Shown here: positions 1 through 7,936 of the stretch, in pieces
Layout of the letters: every line of letters begins with the position of its first letter
Numbering within the stretch: the stretch's first letter is position 1
Source of the DNA: Treponema sp.
Lineage (GTDB): Bacteria > Spirochaetota > Spirochaetia > Treponematales > Treponemataceae
Direction of reading: 5' to 3'
Assembly (NCBI GenBank): GCA_024698325.1
Contig: JAILRG010000091.1
Coordinates: 1-63,322, forward strand
Length of the DNA stretch: 63,322 bases
Made by a program: the position numbers and the translations under genes
The notes under the pieces: model-generated
What the model saw: the letters and a program-made list of their open reading frames with translations, nothing else
Databases searched by the model: none
Told to the model about the DNA's origin: nothing

Positions 1-899
1 TACATGTCAAACGAGCCGTCGCTCGACAAATGCGCGGATTCCTCAAAGTCGTTTTTACCGTCGTTGAACTGCAGGTTACGCACATGGGCAAAATGCACGC
101 GGCCTTTTAGCGCGCGAATCATCGCAGGAAGGTCGTTGTCGGGATTGGTGCCGTAGCTTCCCGCGCAGAAGGTTATGCCGTTGTGCACATTGTCGGTCAT
201 TTTCATCATGCGCTGGATGTTGGGCAGGCTGTTTATGATGCGCGGAAGTCCGAACACGCTCCATGACGGATCATCCGGGTGAATCGCCATGTTGATGTCA
301 TACTTGTCACAGACCGGCATGATTGCGTCCAAAAAGTACTTTAAGCGCTCAAAGAGCAGGTCTTCGGTCGTTCCCTCATACATTTTGAACAAATCTTTTA
401 TCTTTGCCATGCGCTCAGGCTCCCAGCCGGGCATGACCGTGCCGTTCATGTCGCCAGCTATGCTGTCGAACATCGTCGCCGGGTCAATCGCGTCCACCGC
501 TTTCTGGTTGTAGGCCATCACCGTGGAGCCGTCGGGACGCAGGCGGGCAAGCTCGGTTCGCGTCCAGTCAAACACCGGCATAAAGTTATAGCAGACCATG
601 TGAATGTCGTTCTTGCCGAGGTTTTCCAGCGTCGTGATGTAGGCGTCAATATGCTTGTCGCGCTCAGCGCCAGCGGTTTTGATTGCATCGCTTACGTTCA
701 CGCTTTCAATGCCGTCCAGCGTAAGGCCTGCGGCGGTCACCTCATCCTTAAGCGCTTTTATCTCGGCTTCTTCCCAGACATCGCCGGGCATCTTGTTGTA
801 AAGCGTGGAAATCACGCCTTTTACATAGGCTGTCTGCCGTATCTGCTGCAAGGTCACGGTATCGTATTTTGACCCGAACCATCTCATCGTCATTTTCAT
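1..899 (-). CDS. uxuA: mannonate dehydratase, 3' end beyond window
   Basis: UxuA dehydrates D-mannonate to 2-keto-3-deoxygluconate in cytoplasmic hexuronate catabolism. The open frame runs from ATG at 899, preceded by AGGAGA, to the window edge without a stop, giving 299 residues of an expected 350-390. Family motifs are clear: YNFMPVFDWTR near residue 104, the metal-site stretch HPDDP at 207-211, CAGSYG at 245-250 and HFAHVRN at 269-275. It lies 22 nt after the dctM of the left TRAP operon and is probably its last gene, which points to uronates as the imported substrate. No frameshift is seen. The missing C-terminus is only the cut of the window. Confidence 0.95.
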   Translation of the reverse strand, partial: MKMTMRWFGSKYDTVTLQQIRQTAYVKGVISTLYNKMPGDVWEEAEIKALKDEVTAAGLTLDGIESVNVSDAIKTAGAERDKHIDAYITTLENLGKNDIHMVCYNFMPVFDWTRTELARLRPDGSTVMAYNQKAVDAIDPATMFDSIAGDMNGTVMPGWEPERMAKIKDLFKMYEGTTEDLLFERLKYFLDAIMPVCDKYDINMAIHPDDPSWSVFGLPRIINSLPNIQRMMKMTDNVHNGITFCAGSYGTNPDNDLPAMIRALKGRVHFAHVRNLQFNDGKNDFEESAHLSSDGSFDM

Positions 900-921
900 A
901 AGGTTCTCCTACGAGCGGCCG

Positions 922-2217
922 CTAGATTGCCGCGCCGAAAATCATATTCGGGATAAAAAGCACCAGCTTGGGGCAGAAGACCAGAATCGCAAGCTCCAGC
1001 AAAATCGCAAGCAGGAAAGGCAGGCTTTCTTTCGTGTATTCCTCAGGCGGGCAGTCGATGATGCCGCAGACCGTGTAGAGCGCGGAGCCAATCGGCGGAG
1101 TCATAACGCCAAGCGTTACGATGGTAGCCATAAGCACGCCAAAATGCACCGGATCCATGCCGACGCTGGTAACCATCGGAAGGAAAATCGGAGTCAAAAG
1201 CAGGAAGTTTACATTGCTGTCGACGAACATGCCGGTAACAAAGAGGAAGCCAAGCATAATCAGGGTCAAAAGCTGCGGGTTTTCGGTAATGCCGAAGATG
1301 AATGCGCTCAGCGTTGCCGGAAGCTTAACCCAGGTGATTGCGTAGCTGAAGGGGCCTGACATGGCGATAATCAGCATGATGGCGCCATTGTCTTTAATCG
1401 TCGTAATCAGCGCTTCCTTAAAATTCTGCCAGTTAAGCTTTTTGTAGACGAACTTACCGACAATGAGCGCGTAAATGACGGCGAATGCACCGGATTCTGA
1501 CGGAGTGAAGACGCCGAAACGGATTCCCACAATCAGGATAATCGGGAAGAGGAGCGCCCAGATTGATACTTTCAGGTTCTCAAAAATCTCGCGTAGCGTA
1601 AGACGCGGTGCATCGACAGCCGGCGGATCAAACTTGCGGATGCGGCTGGTAATCGTCGTCGTCGCCATAAGGAATGTCATCATCAGGATGCCCGGCACGA
1701 TACCAGCGGCAAAGAGGCGGCCGATGGAAACTTCGCCGACAAAGCCGAAGATAATCAGGCCAAGGCTCGGCGGAATCGTTGCGGTGATAAGCGCCGTCAG
1801 GCAGTTTACCGAGCAGATGTAGCCTTTGGTGTAGCCGCGCTTTATCATCTCCGGGGCCAGAATGCGCGTTTCCATTGCAGCATCCGCCGTGGCAGAGCCG
1901 GAAACGCCGCCCATCAGCGTGGACATGACGACCGAAATCTGCGCGGTGCCGCCGTACATGCGGCGCGTTAAAAGGCGGGCCAGGCCCAAAAGCTGTTCGG
2001 TAATGCCCGACACGTTCATCAGGTTACCGGCAAAGATAAAGAAGGGCACGGCAAGAAAGGCAAAGGACTGGCTCTGGAGCACAATCATCTGCACGGCGGC
2101 CTCGAACGGAAGCATGGGCTGGCTGAAGAAGTAGGCAAAGCCCGCAATGCCGATGACAAAGGCGATTGGCATGCCCATTATCAAAAAGATTACAAAGCAT
2201 AATAAAAGTAACGTCAT
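922..2217 (-). CDS. dctM: TRAP transporter large permease (DctM family)
   Basis: This is the large membrane subunit of a tripartite ATP-independent periplasmic transporter, the ion-coupled translocation channel in the inner membrane. The product has 431 residues, the usual length, and is hydrophobic throughout with about a dozen membrane segments. The DctM signature region GGVSGSATADAAMETRILAPEM is present near residue 100 and its equivalent recurs in the second DctM of this window. ATG at 2217 follows ACGGAG at good spacing. It sits between dctQ and uxuA in one operon. The substrate is inferred to be a hexuronate from uxuA and from the GntR-type regulator next door, not from the permease itself. 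Confidence 0.95.
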   Translation of the reverse strand: MTLLLLCFVIFLIMGMPIAFVIGIAGFAYFFSQPMLPFEAAVQMIVLQSQSFAFLAVPFFIFAGNLMNVSGITEQLLGLARLLTRRMYGGTAQISVVMSTLMGGVSGSATADAAMETRILAPEMIKRGYTKGYICSVNCLTALITATIPPSLGLIIFGFVGEVSIGRLFAAGIVPGILMMTFLMATTTITSRIRKFDPPAVDAPRLTLREIFENLKVSIWALLFPIILIVGIRFGVFTPSESGAFAVIYALIVGKFVYKKLNWQNFKEALITTIKDNGAIMLIIAMSGPFSYAITWVKLPATLSAFIFGITENPQLLTLIMLGFLFVTGMFVDSNVNFLLLTPIFLPMVTSVGMDPVHFGVLMATIVTLGVMTPPIGSALYTVCGIIDCPPEEYTKESLPFLLAILLELAILVFCPKLVLFIPNMIFGAAI

Positions 2218-2234
2218 TTTTTATCTCCGTTTTT

Positions 2235-2708
2235 TTACTCGGCGTTATTAAAATGCCGCACACAGTTCACGATTTTTCCGACAGTCGAAATTGACATCGA
2301 AAAGCTCGCAACAACAAGGCTCAGGCTCACCAGCGAATAGGGAATCGGCATGGACTGGTAGGTCCGCAGCCGCTCCGTCCAGGCAAGCCGTGCGCCGTAT
2401 ATACAGCAGACAACCGTAACGCACAGAATTATCGCATACACGGCTATCAGCACGGCTTTCTGCAGCTGTTTCGGGAAATAGCGCGTCACAATGTCGATAC
2501 CGATAAGCTGGCCGCTCCGCCAGGCGATGTCCGCGCCCAAAAATGCCGTCCACGCAAGGAGCAGCATCGCAAGGTCAATGTTCCAGGAGAGAGATACGCG
2601 CATAAAACGCAGGATTGCAGATGCAAAGACGAATAAAACAAGGAATACAAAGCCGATGCCGCAGATAAGCGCTTCCGCCTTACACCAGCACTCATAGATT
2701 TTTTTCAT
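2235..2708 (-). CDS. dctQ: TRAP transporter small permease (DctQ family)
   Basis: This is the small membrane subunit that partners DctM. The product has 157 residues and four predicted membrane helices. The conserved arginine-bearing second half (LGADIAWRSGQLIGID) is typical of DctQ. The start is placed at ATG 2708 because it follows TTGGAAG at proper spacing. A longer frame opening at a TTG at 2720 would place that Shine-Dalgarno inside the gene. The stop is 17 nt before dctM. A terminator-like hairpin lies between this gene and the upstream dctP, so it is probably made at a lower level than the binding protein. Confidence 0.92.
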   Translation of the reverse strand: MKKIYECWCKAEALICGIGFVFLVLFVFASAILRFMRVSLSWNIDLAMLLLAWTAFLGADIAWRSGQLIGIDIVTRYFPKQLQKAVLIAVYAIILCVTVVCCIYGARLAWTERLRTYQSMPIPYSLVSLSLVVASFSMSISTVGKIVNCVRHFNNAE

Positions 2709-2733
2709 AAACACTTCCAAGATGTATCTGATG

Positions 2734-2781
2734 GGAAAAAACAGGCCCTTTTTTCCAGGAGACTAACGGAAAAAAGAGCCT
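2734..2781 (-). terminator. intra-operon terminator between dctP and dctQ
   Basis: On the minus strand a 14-bp stem (2743-2756 with 2768-2781, one mismatch, loop of 11) is followed by a run of six T. It lies in the 91-nt gap after dctP. A partial terminator here would explain an excess of binding protein over permease, a common need of such importers. The same arrangement is found in the divergent operon. Confidence 0.75.
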
Positions 2782-2799
2782 AAAGTCAGGGATTACAAG

Positions 2800-3798
2800 C
2801 TATTTCAGCTCTTTGAACAGGCGGTCTTTCAAGCCTGCAGAGAATTTCAGGTCGTTATTGGTATACAGCGGTTCGATTGCTTTCTGGAATTCGCTGATGT
2901 CAACTTCGGTGATGGTAACGCCGTTCTGCTTCATGTGGTCATAGAAACCGGCTTCTTCTTTCTGGATGATTTCGCCATATTCTGCCGCACAGTCGCGCAT
3001 AATCTTGGTAAAGAGCTCGCGGTCTTGCGGTGTCATGCTGTTGTAGAATGATGTTGAGCAGACGAATGCTGACTGCAGCATGTAGTGCTTGGTCATGGCC
3101 AGGTTCTTGGTCACTTCGTAGATGCGTGAACCGTCAGCTGTTGCAACCTGTACTTCACAGCCGTCGAGCGTTTTCTGCTGGATGCCGGGGAATACTTCGC
3201 CCCAGGAAATGCCGATGTTTGCAAAGCCAAAGTATTTTGCCAGATTGTTGCCGATTGCGTTGCCGAAACCGCGGATGCGCAGGCCGGAAAGGTCAGATAC
3301 GTGCTTTACCGGAGTTGTCGTATAGAAGCAGCGGAAGCCATTGTACATGTTGGTGATGTACACGATGCCCTGCTTTTCAAGCTGTGCCTGCCACTCTTTG
3401 AACAGCGGTGTGTCGGGCAGCTTTTTGAGGGCAGCTGGGTCGGTCAGAATGTAGGGCGCCATCAAAATATTCATGTCCGGAATCTTGAACTGGCTTGCAA
3501 GGCGGCCCGGGTCACTCGGAACAACAAGGCTTACACCCATTTTAGCCTGAGTAACAAGCGCATCGGTGTCGCCTGAAAGCGCACCCGCGACCTGCACGCT
3601 TGCGTTAAAGCGGCCTGTTGCATTCAGCTTGTCGGCAACAGCCTGCATCATGCGGCTCTGGCCAGTGGTGGCAGCTTCGGTTCCAGCGAAAGTTACCGGA
3701 ATTTTTGCAGCAGCTTTCGGCGCTTTTTTCGCATAGGTGGGAAGAAGGGCACCACAAAGAAGAATTGCTCCAATGGAGTATAACACTGATTTTTTCAT
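2800..3798 (-). CDS. dctP: TRAP transporter substrate-binding protein (DctP family)
   Basis: This is the periplasmic solute receptor of the left TRAP system, 332 residues. The N-terminus (MKKSV, hydrophobic core, then PTYA before lysines) looks like a cleavable type I signal peptide with no lipobox cysteine, so a soluble periplasmic protein is expected. The DctP hallmark is the segment around RIRGFGN near residue 194, whose arginine normally binds the substrate carboxylate, followed by GEVFPGIQQKTLDG. Organic acid binding fits a hexuronate. ATG at 3798 follows GGAGG. It is transcribed from a promoter overlapped by the GntR-type operator at 3823-3834. Confidence 0.94.
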   Translation of the reverse strand: MKKSVLYSIGAILLCGALLPTYAKKAPKAAAKIPVTFAGTEAATTGQSRMMQAVADKLNATGRFNASVQVAGALSGDTDALVTQAKMGVSLVVPSDPGRLASQFKIPDMNILMAPYILTDPAALKKLPDTPLFKEWQAQLEKQGIVYITNMYNGFRCFYTTTPVKHVSDLSGLRIRGFGNAIGNNLAKYFGFANIGISWGEVFPGIQQKTLDGCEVQVATADGSRIYEVTKNLAMTKHYMLQSAFVCSTSFYNSMTPQDRELFTKIMRDCAAEYGEIIQKEEAGFYDHMKQNGVTITEVDISEFQKAIEPLYTNNDLKFSAGLKDRLFKELK

Positions 3799-3822
3799 AC
3801 ATACCTCCGTATTACTAACATA

Positions 3823-3834
3823 CTGACATGTTAG
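3823..3834. promoter_or_regulatory. putative GntR-type operator A
   Basis: The 12-mer CTGACATGTTAG is a near-palindrome and the exact reverse complement of operator B at 4008. It covers the -10 of the left dctP promoter. An additional half-site, ACTAACAT, sits just beside it at 3814-3821. Confidence 0.75.
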
Positions 3835-3856
3835 TTCGTGAATTTTCAGCTGTCAA
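3828..3856 (-). promoter_or_regulatory. promoter of left TRAP operon
   Basis: On the minus strand TTGACA (3851-3856), a 17-nt spacer and TAACAT (3828-3833) form a sigma-70-type promoter. Its -10 lies inside operator A, so a bound regulator would block RNA polymerase. Confidence 0.75.
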
Positions 3857-3985
3857 GAAAATTCTTTCAAAACTCATTCACTTTTTCTCTGAGGCTATTC
3901 CCAGCTCACACTGGCAGCAAAAAATCATAATCCTACATAAAACAAAAAGTTATACCCGATATAGTACTATTCTTAAGATTTTTTG

Positions 3986-4014
3986 TTGACAGCACATACC
4001 GGCAATGCTAACAT
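3986..4014 (+). promoter_or_regulatory. promoter of gntR-type regulator
   Basis: TTGACA (3986-3991), 17 nt, TAACAT (4009-4014). The hexamers, the spacing and the operator overlap are identical to those of the left TRAP promoter. This implies autoregulation by the same repressor. Confidence 0.75.
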
Positions 4015-4019
4015 GTCAG
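4008..4019. promoter_or_regulatory. putative GntR-type operator B
   Basis: CTAACATGTCAG, flanked by G and C as GCTAACATGTCAGC, overlaps the -10 of the regulator gene. It is the exact reverse complement of operator A. Confidence 0.75.
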
Positions 4020-4072
4020 CGTTTTATAAAAAAAGATGCGTCCGCTGACAGCGGACTTTTCAGGAGCCGCTG

Positions 4073-4801
4073 ATGGAAAAAAACGATGACAGCTCGGTAC
4101 AGAGTGCCGTCTACAATGCACTCAGAAACAACATCATGTCCCTCAAGCTAAAGCCTGGCACCGTCATGAGCACGCAGGAAATGGCAATAAAACTGGAAGT
4201 AAGCCGTACGCCAGTGCGCGAAGCCTTTATCCGCCTGCAGCGTGACGGACTGGTAAACATCTACCCGCAGAAAGAAACGATTGTCTCCCGCATTGATTAC
4301 AGCAAGGTTGAGCAGGAGCGCTTTGTTCGCGAAAGCCTAGAATGCGCCAATCTGGATATATTCATTGACAGCTCTAGCCGCAAGGATTTCGTCAATCTGG
4401 AGCTGAATCTTGAGCAGCAGCGCGCAACCATAAGCTCCGGCAACTACAATACGCTCATTCAGCTCGACAATGCATTCCACGCCTACATGTTCAAGGCGAC
4501 AGGCCAGCACCTGAGCTGGAACGTTATCGAAGGAAACAGCAATCACTACGCCAGAATCCGCCTTATGACGGTGTGGAATAAAGACATCATGCAGGAAATC
4601 ATCCTGCAGCACCAGAAAATTCTGTCTGCCATCGAAGAGCGCAACGCAGAATATGCCAAAATCTACATGAAGGCCCACGTGCACCGCCTGGAAAACCTGC
4701 TCCAGCAAACGGTAAAGGACTTTCCGGACTATTTCGTTCCGGAATCAATCCCTGCAGAAATTCGTTTTGCTGCACGGCTCGCAGAAAAAAACGATATTTA
4801 A
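4073..4801 (+). CDS. GntR/FadR-family transcriptional regulator of the uronate locus
   Basis: The product has 242 residues. A winged helix-turn-helix lies at about 15-75 (PGTVMSTQEMAIKLEVSRTPVREAF is the GntR signature), followed by an all-helical FCD domain at about 80-225 that carries Asp/His residues able to hold a metal and an effector. FadR-subfamily members such as UxuR and ExuR respond to uronate intermediates. Here that role is inferred from its place between two TRAP operons and near uxuA. The 12-bp operators at 3823, 4008 and 4863 are probably its sites. AGGAG precedes the ATG. Whether it represses or activates is not visible, but overlap with two -10 elements suggests repression. 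Confidence 0.9.
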   Translation: MEKNDDSSVQSAVYNALRNNIMSLKLKPGTVMSTQEMAIKLEVSRTPVREAFIRLQRDGLVNIYPQKETIVSRIDYSKVEQERFVRESLECANLDIFIDSSSRKDFVNLELNLEQQRATISSGNYNTLIQLDNAFHAYMFKATGQHLSWNVIEGNSNHYARIRLMTVWNKDIMQEIILQHQKILSAIEERNAEYAKIYMKAHVHRLENLLQQTVKDFPDYFVPESIPAEIRFAARLAEKNDI

Positions 4802-4815
4802 GTTTATTAAAATAT

Positions 4816-4843
4816 TTGACAAAGCGCCTTTTGAATGCATAAT
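4816..4843 (+). promoter_or_regulatory. promoter of right TRAP operon
   Basis: TTGACA (4816-4821), 16 nt, CATAAT (4838-4843). Transcription would start near 4850, which puts operator C about 14 nt downstream, a roadblock position rather than an overlap. Confidence 0.7.
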
Positions 4844-4862
4844 TGATTTTAAGCTTGACTAA

Positions 4863-4874
4863 CTGATATGTCAG
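4863..4874. promoter_or_regulatory. putative GntR-type operator C
   Basis: CTGATATGTCAG differs from operators A and B by single bases at two positions and is again nearly palindromic. It lies in the leader of the right dctP, 23 nt before its ATG. Confidence 0.7.
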
Positions 4875-4896
4875 CTAGCACTCAAAGGGGGACTTT

Positions 4897-5898
4897 ATGA
4901 GAAACGTATTAACAAAATTTGTAGGAGCAGCACTCTGTATGTCTGCGCTTGCAGGTGGCCTTACATCCTGCAGCAAAAAAAGCGCCGAAAAAACTTTCAC
5001 ACTGAAGCTTTCGACACAGCTCAACGAGACATCTGTCATGGTCAAGGGCTTTAAGGAACTTGCTGAAAATGTAAAGACCAAGACCAACGGCAGGCTTACC
5101 ATTCAGGTGTATCCGTCAGCACAGCTGGGCACTGACGAGGACGTTATAGAGCAGGCGTTGCAGGGCGTAAATGTTGCCGTTCTGACAGACGGCGGCCGCA
5201 TGGGAAACTACGTAAAAGACATCGGCATTATCGGCATGGCGTATTTTGCTGACAATTACGATGACGTACTGAAAGTAACGCAGGGAAAGACCTTCGCCGG
5301 CTGGGTAGACAAGCTTGCGACAGAAAACGACATCCGCGTGCTTTCATTCAACTGGTATGACGGCTCCCGCTCATTCTACACGCACACACCGGTAAAGGCA
5401 CCGGCAGACCTTAAAGGCCAGCGCATCCGCACTCCGGGCGCACCGGCATGGGCAGAAAGCGTCTCAGCACTGGGCGCAACTCCGGTCGCAATGCCCTGGA
5501 ACGACACCTACAGCGGCATTCAGTCAAAGGCTCTTGACGGCTGCGAAGTTCAGCTGACATCAGCAGTTCCGGCACGTCTGTACGAAGTCGTCAAATACCT
5601 CGACAAAACAGAGCACTTCCAGCTTATCAACGGCCTTATCGTCGGCGAAAAATGGTTCAAGACGCTGCCTGCAGACCTGCAGCAGATTCTCGTTGCAGAA
5701 ACACAGGCTATGGGCGAAAAAAATGCCCGCGAAGTTGAATCAAAAGCAGCAGAACTGGAAGCAGAACTGGTACGTCAGGGCATCACTGTTGTTGACGTAG
5801 ACAAAGAGCCGTTCAAGAAAGCTGCTGACGCCGCATACGAAAAGCTCGGCTTTACGAATCTGCGCAGCCAGATTTACAAAGAAATAGGCAAGAAATAA
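4897..5898 (+). CDS. dctP: TRAP transporter substrate-binding lipoprotein (DctP family)
   Basis: This is the solute receptor of the right TRAP system, 333 residues. The signal peptide ends in the lipobox LTSC with the lipidated cysteine at residue 25, so it is expected to be membrane-anchored, unlike the left DctP. The motif RIRTPGAPAWAESV with the substrate-binding arginine lies near residue 177, followed by MPWNDTYSGIQSKALDG. It is clearly homologous to the left DctP but diverged, which suggests a related but distinct ligand, for example a different uronate or an oligouronate. The start has a GGGGG Shine-Dalgarno at 4887-4891. Confidence 0.94.
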   Translation: MRNVLTKFVGAALCMSALAGGLTSCSKKSAEKTFTLKLSTQLNETSVMVKGFKELAENVKTKTNGRLTIQVYPSAQLGTDEDVIEQALQGVNVAVLTDGGRMGNYVKDIGIIGMAYFADNYDDVLKVTQGKTFAGWVDKLATENDIRVLSFNWYDGSRSFYTHTPVKAPADLKGQRIRTPGAPAWAESVSALGATPVAMPWNDTYSGIQSKALDGCEVQLTSAVPARLYEVVKYLDKTEHFQLINGLIVGEKWFKTLPADLQQILVAETQAMGEKNAREVESKAAELEAELVRQGITVVDVDKEPFKKAADAAYEKLGFTNLRSQIYKEIGKK

Positions 5899-5921
5899 TT
5901 TCTTTTTCTTTTTTTTACCGG

Positions 5922-5961
5922 CCGCTGCCTGCACATACATTTCGGGCAGCGGTTATTTTTT
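5922..5961 (+). terminator. intra-operon terminator between dctP and dctQ
   Basis: The stem CCGCTGCC/GGCAGCGG (5922-5929 with 5945-5952, loop 15) is followed by TTATTTTTT. It occupies the 77-nt gap after the binding-protein gene, mirroring the element at 2734-2781 in the divergent operon. Confidence 0.75.
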
Positions 5962-5975
5962 CAAAAGGCAAAGTA

Positions 5976-6485
5976 ATGGAACTAATCAAACTGATTTATA
6001 AAAAATTCACCCGGGTAGAAGAGTTCCTGACGAACTTCTTTCTGGCAGCAATCACCGTGCTTGTGTTTCTGTCAGCAGTTGCCCGCACCGTAAAGCATCC
6101 GCTGAACTGGGCTGTAGACCTGTCCCTGCTGCTGTTCGCATGGGAGGTATTTCTTGGCGGCGACATTGCCGTTCGGAATACAAAGCTCATCGGCGTCGAG
6201 GTACTCGCAGACAAGCTGCCCGCAAAAGTGCAGAAGGCAATGGCTGTCGTGTTCTTCGTCATGATTATCGCATTCTGCCTGTTCCTCACGTACTTCGGCG
6301 TAAAGCTTTCTTTCGAAAACACAAAGCGCCTCTTCCAGGTTCTGGGAATCAGCTACAGCTGGTGCACCATCTGCGTACCCATCGGCTGCTTTTTTATGGC
6401 AGTATCATCCTGCATAAAAATCAATGAAATCATAAAAACCCCGGTATCTGCCTGGGAACGCAAAAACAGGGAGGTAGAAGCATGA
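5976..6485 (+). CDS. dctQ: TRAP transporter small permease (DctQ family)
   Basis: This is the small membrane subunit of the right TRAP system, 169 residues with four hydrophobic segments. WAVDLSLLLFAWEVFLGGDIAVRNTKLIGVEVL near the middle is the usual DctQ core and closely matches the left DctQ. Its stop overlaps the dctM start as ATGA, so the two permease subunits are translationally coupled. It lies downstream of a terminator hairpin and probably depends on read-through from the dctP promoter. Confidence 0.93.
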   Translation: MELIKLIYKKFTRVEEFLTNFFLAAITVLVFLSAVARTVKHPLNWAVDLSLLLFAWEVFLGGDIAVRNTKLIGVEVLADKLPAKVQKAMAVVFFVMIIAFCLFLTYFGVKLSFENTKRLFQVLGISYSWCTICVPIGCFFMAVSSCIKINEIIKTPVSAWERKNREVEA

Positions 6486-7780
6486 CAGGAATGGGTATTG
6501 CCGCCATTGTTTTTATGGTGCTGCTGCTGCTCGGTATGCCCGTCGCATTTTCCATCGGCATTTCCGGGCTGTCGTTCTTTCTGGTGACAGACGGGCTTCC
6601 GTACACAATTGTCGTCCAGAAAGCGCTCTCCACAACACAGTCGTTTACCATGCTCGCCATCCCGCTGTTCATTTTTGCAGGCAATCTGATGAACAACACC
6701 GGCATCACAAAGCGCCTGATAAAGCTTTCGGACGTACTGACAGGGCATATGTACGGCAACATCGGCCAGATTTCGTGCGTGCTGTCAACGCTTATGGGCG
6801 GCGTTTCCGGCTCCGCAAATGCAGATGCCGCCATGGAATCCCGCGTACTGGGACCGGAAATGATTCGGCGCGGCTATGACCGGGGCTGGTCAGCGGCAGT
6901 AAATGCATGGTCGTCGATGATTGTCTGCACGATTCCGCCGTCAATGGGATTCATCATTTACGGCTCGATTGGAGAAGTTTCGATTGGCCGCCTGTTTGCC
7001 GCCGGCATGGTACCAGGTCTTTTGATGATGATATTCATGATGAGCGCCACTTCGATTACAGCGCACCGCCGGAACTATCTTCCCGACAGGAAAAAGCCCG
7101 CGTCTTTTGGCGAAGTGCTTGCAGCCTTAAAAGACGGCATCTGGGCGCTGCTGTTCCCGATTATGCTCATCGTGTTTATCCGCTTCGGCATAATGACGCC
7201 GTCGGAATCAGGAGCATTTGCGGCAGTATATGCAATTTTTGTCGGAACAGTGATTTACAAGGAAATGTCGCTCGACGTGCTGGTAAAAACACTTAAGGAC
7301 AGCACGAAAGACATAGCCATTGTCACGCTGATTCTTGCGCTGAGCGGCATCTTCGGCTACGGCATCGTGTACGACAGCATTCCGCAGGCGATGGCCTCCG
7401 GCCTTTTGGGAATAACGCAGAATCCGCGCTTAATGCTGCTCATCATCATTCTTCTGCTGCTGGTAATGGGAATGTTCATGGAGACGACTGTCATCACGCT
7501 GCTGATGACTCCGATCCTGCTGCCAATCGTAAAGTCGCTTGGCGTAGATCCGGTGCATTTCGGCGTCATCATGATGACAGTGACGACATCGGGCATCAAC
7601 ACGCCGCCGGTAGGCACGGCACTGTACACAACGTCGTCTATTTTAGGCTGCTCGCCGGAAGAGACGGCAAAAGCGTCCCTGCCATTTTTCCTTGCGGTTA
7701 TGATGGTCGTTATTGTTCTGATTGTATTCCCGCAGGTAAGCCTGTGGCTGCCGAACCTGATTTTCGGCCCGGTAAAATAA
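6482..7780 (+). CDS. dctM: TRAP transporter large permease (DctM family)
   Basis: This is the large permease of the right TRAP system, 432 residues, polytopic over its whole length. The segment GGVSGSANADAAMESRVLGPEM near residue 105 is the same DctM signature as in the left copy. It follows dctQ with a 4-nt overlap and ends the operon. No uronate catabolic gene follows on this side. A group of hairpins occupies the space up to the convergent ACT-domain gene. Confidence 0.95.
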   Translation: MTGMGIAAIVFMVLLLLGMPVAFSIGISGLSFFLVTDGLPYTIVVQKALSTTQSFTMLAIPLFIFAGNLMNNTGITKRLIKLSDVLTGHMYGNIGQISCVLSTLMGGVSGSANADAAMESRVLGPEMIRRGYDRGWSAAVNAWSSMIVCTIPPSMGFIIYGSIGEVSIGRLFAAGMVPGLLMMIFMMSATSITAHRRNYLPDRKKPASFGEVLAALKDGIWALLFPIMLIVFIRFGIMTPSESGAFAAVYAIFVGTVIYKEMSLDVLVKTLKDSTKDIAIVTLILALSGIFGYGIVYDSIPQAMASGLLGITQNPRLMLLIIILLLLVMGMFMETTVITLLMTPILLPIVKSLGVDPVHFGVIMMTVTTSGINTPPVGTALYTTSSILGCSPEETAKASLPFFLAVMMVVIVLIVFPQVSLWLPNLIFGPVK

Positions 7781-7803
7781 CAGAGACTGGATGCGGCGCC
7801 ACG

Positions 7804-7936
7804 GACGGAAGCAACGCTTCCGTCGGATTTGAAATCTACATGGATGGGCGCCATGGACGGCGCCCACAGCCAATGCACGGACGGAAGCAACGCTTCCGTT
7901 GTATCTAAACTCTACAGGGATGTAGAGTTTAGATAC
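7804..7936. repeat. cluster of four hairpins between convergent genes
   Basis: Four inverted repeats follow one another. GACGGAAGC/GCTTCCGTC with loop AAC lies at 7804-7824. TGGGCGCC/GGCGCCCA with loop of 6 lies at 7845-7866. A second copy of the first stem lies at 7880-7900. A perfect 16-bp stem GTATCTAAACTCTACA with a 4-nt loop lies at 7901-7936. The repeated first stem suggests duplication. The last stem contains the stop codon of the ACT-domain gene. There are no long T runs, so simple intrinsic termination is not obvious; mRNA 3'-end protection or a mobile palindromic repeat is possible. Confidence 0.85.

Noticed and set aside
7781..7936. Insertion sequence or CRISPR remnant
   Set aside because: No transposase frame, no flanking target duplication and no regular spacers; only inverted repeats are present.
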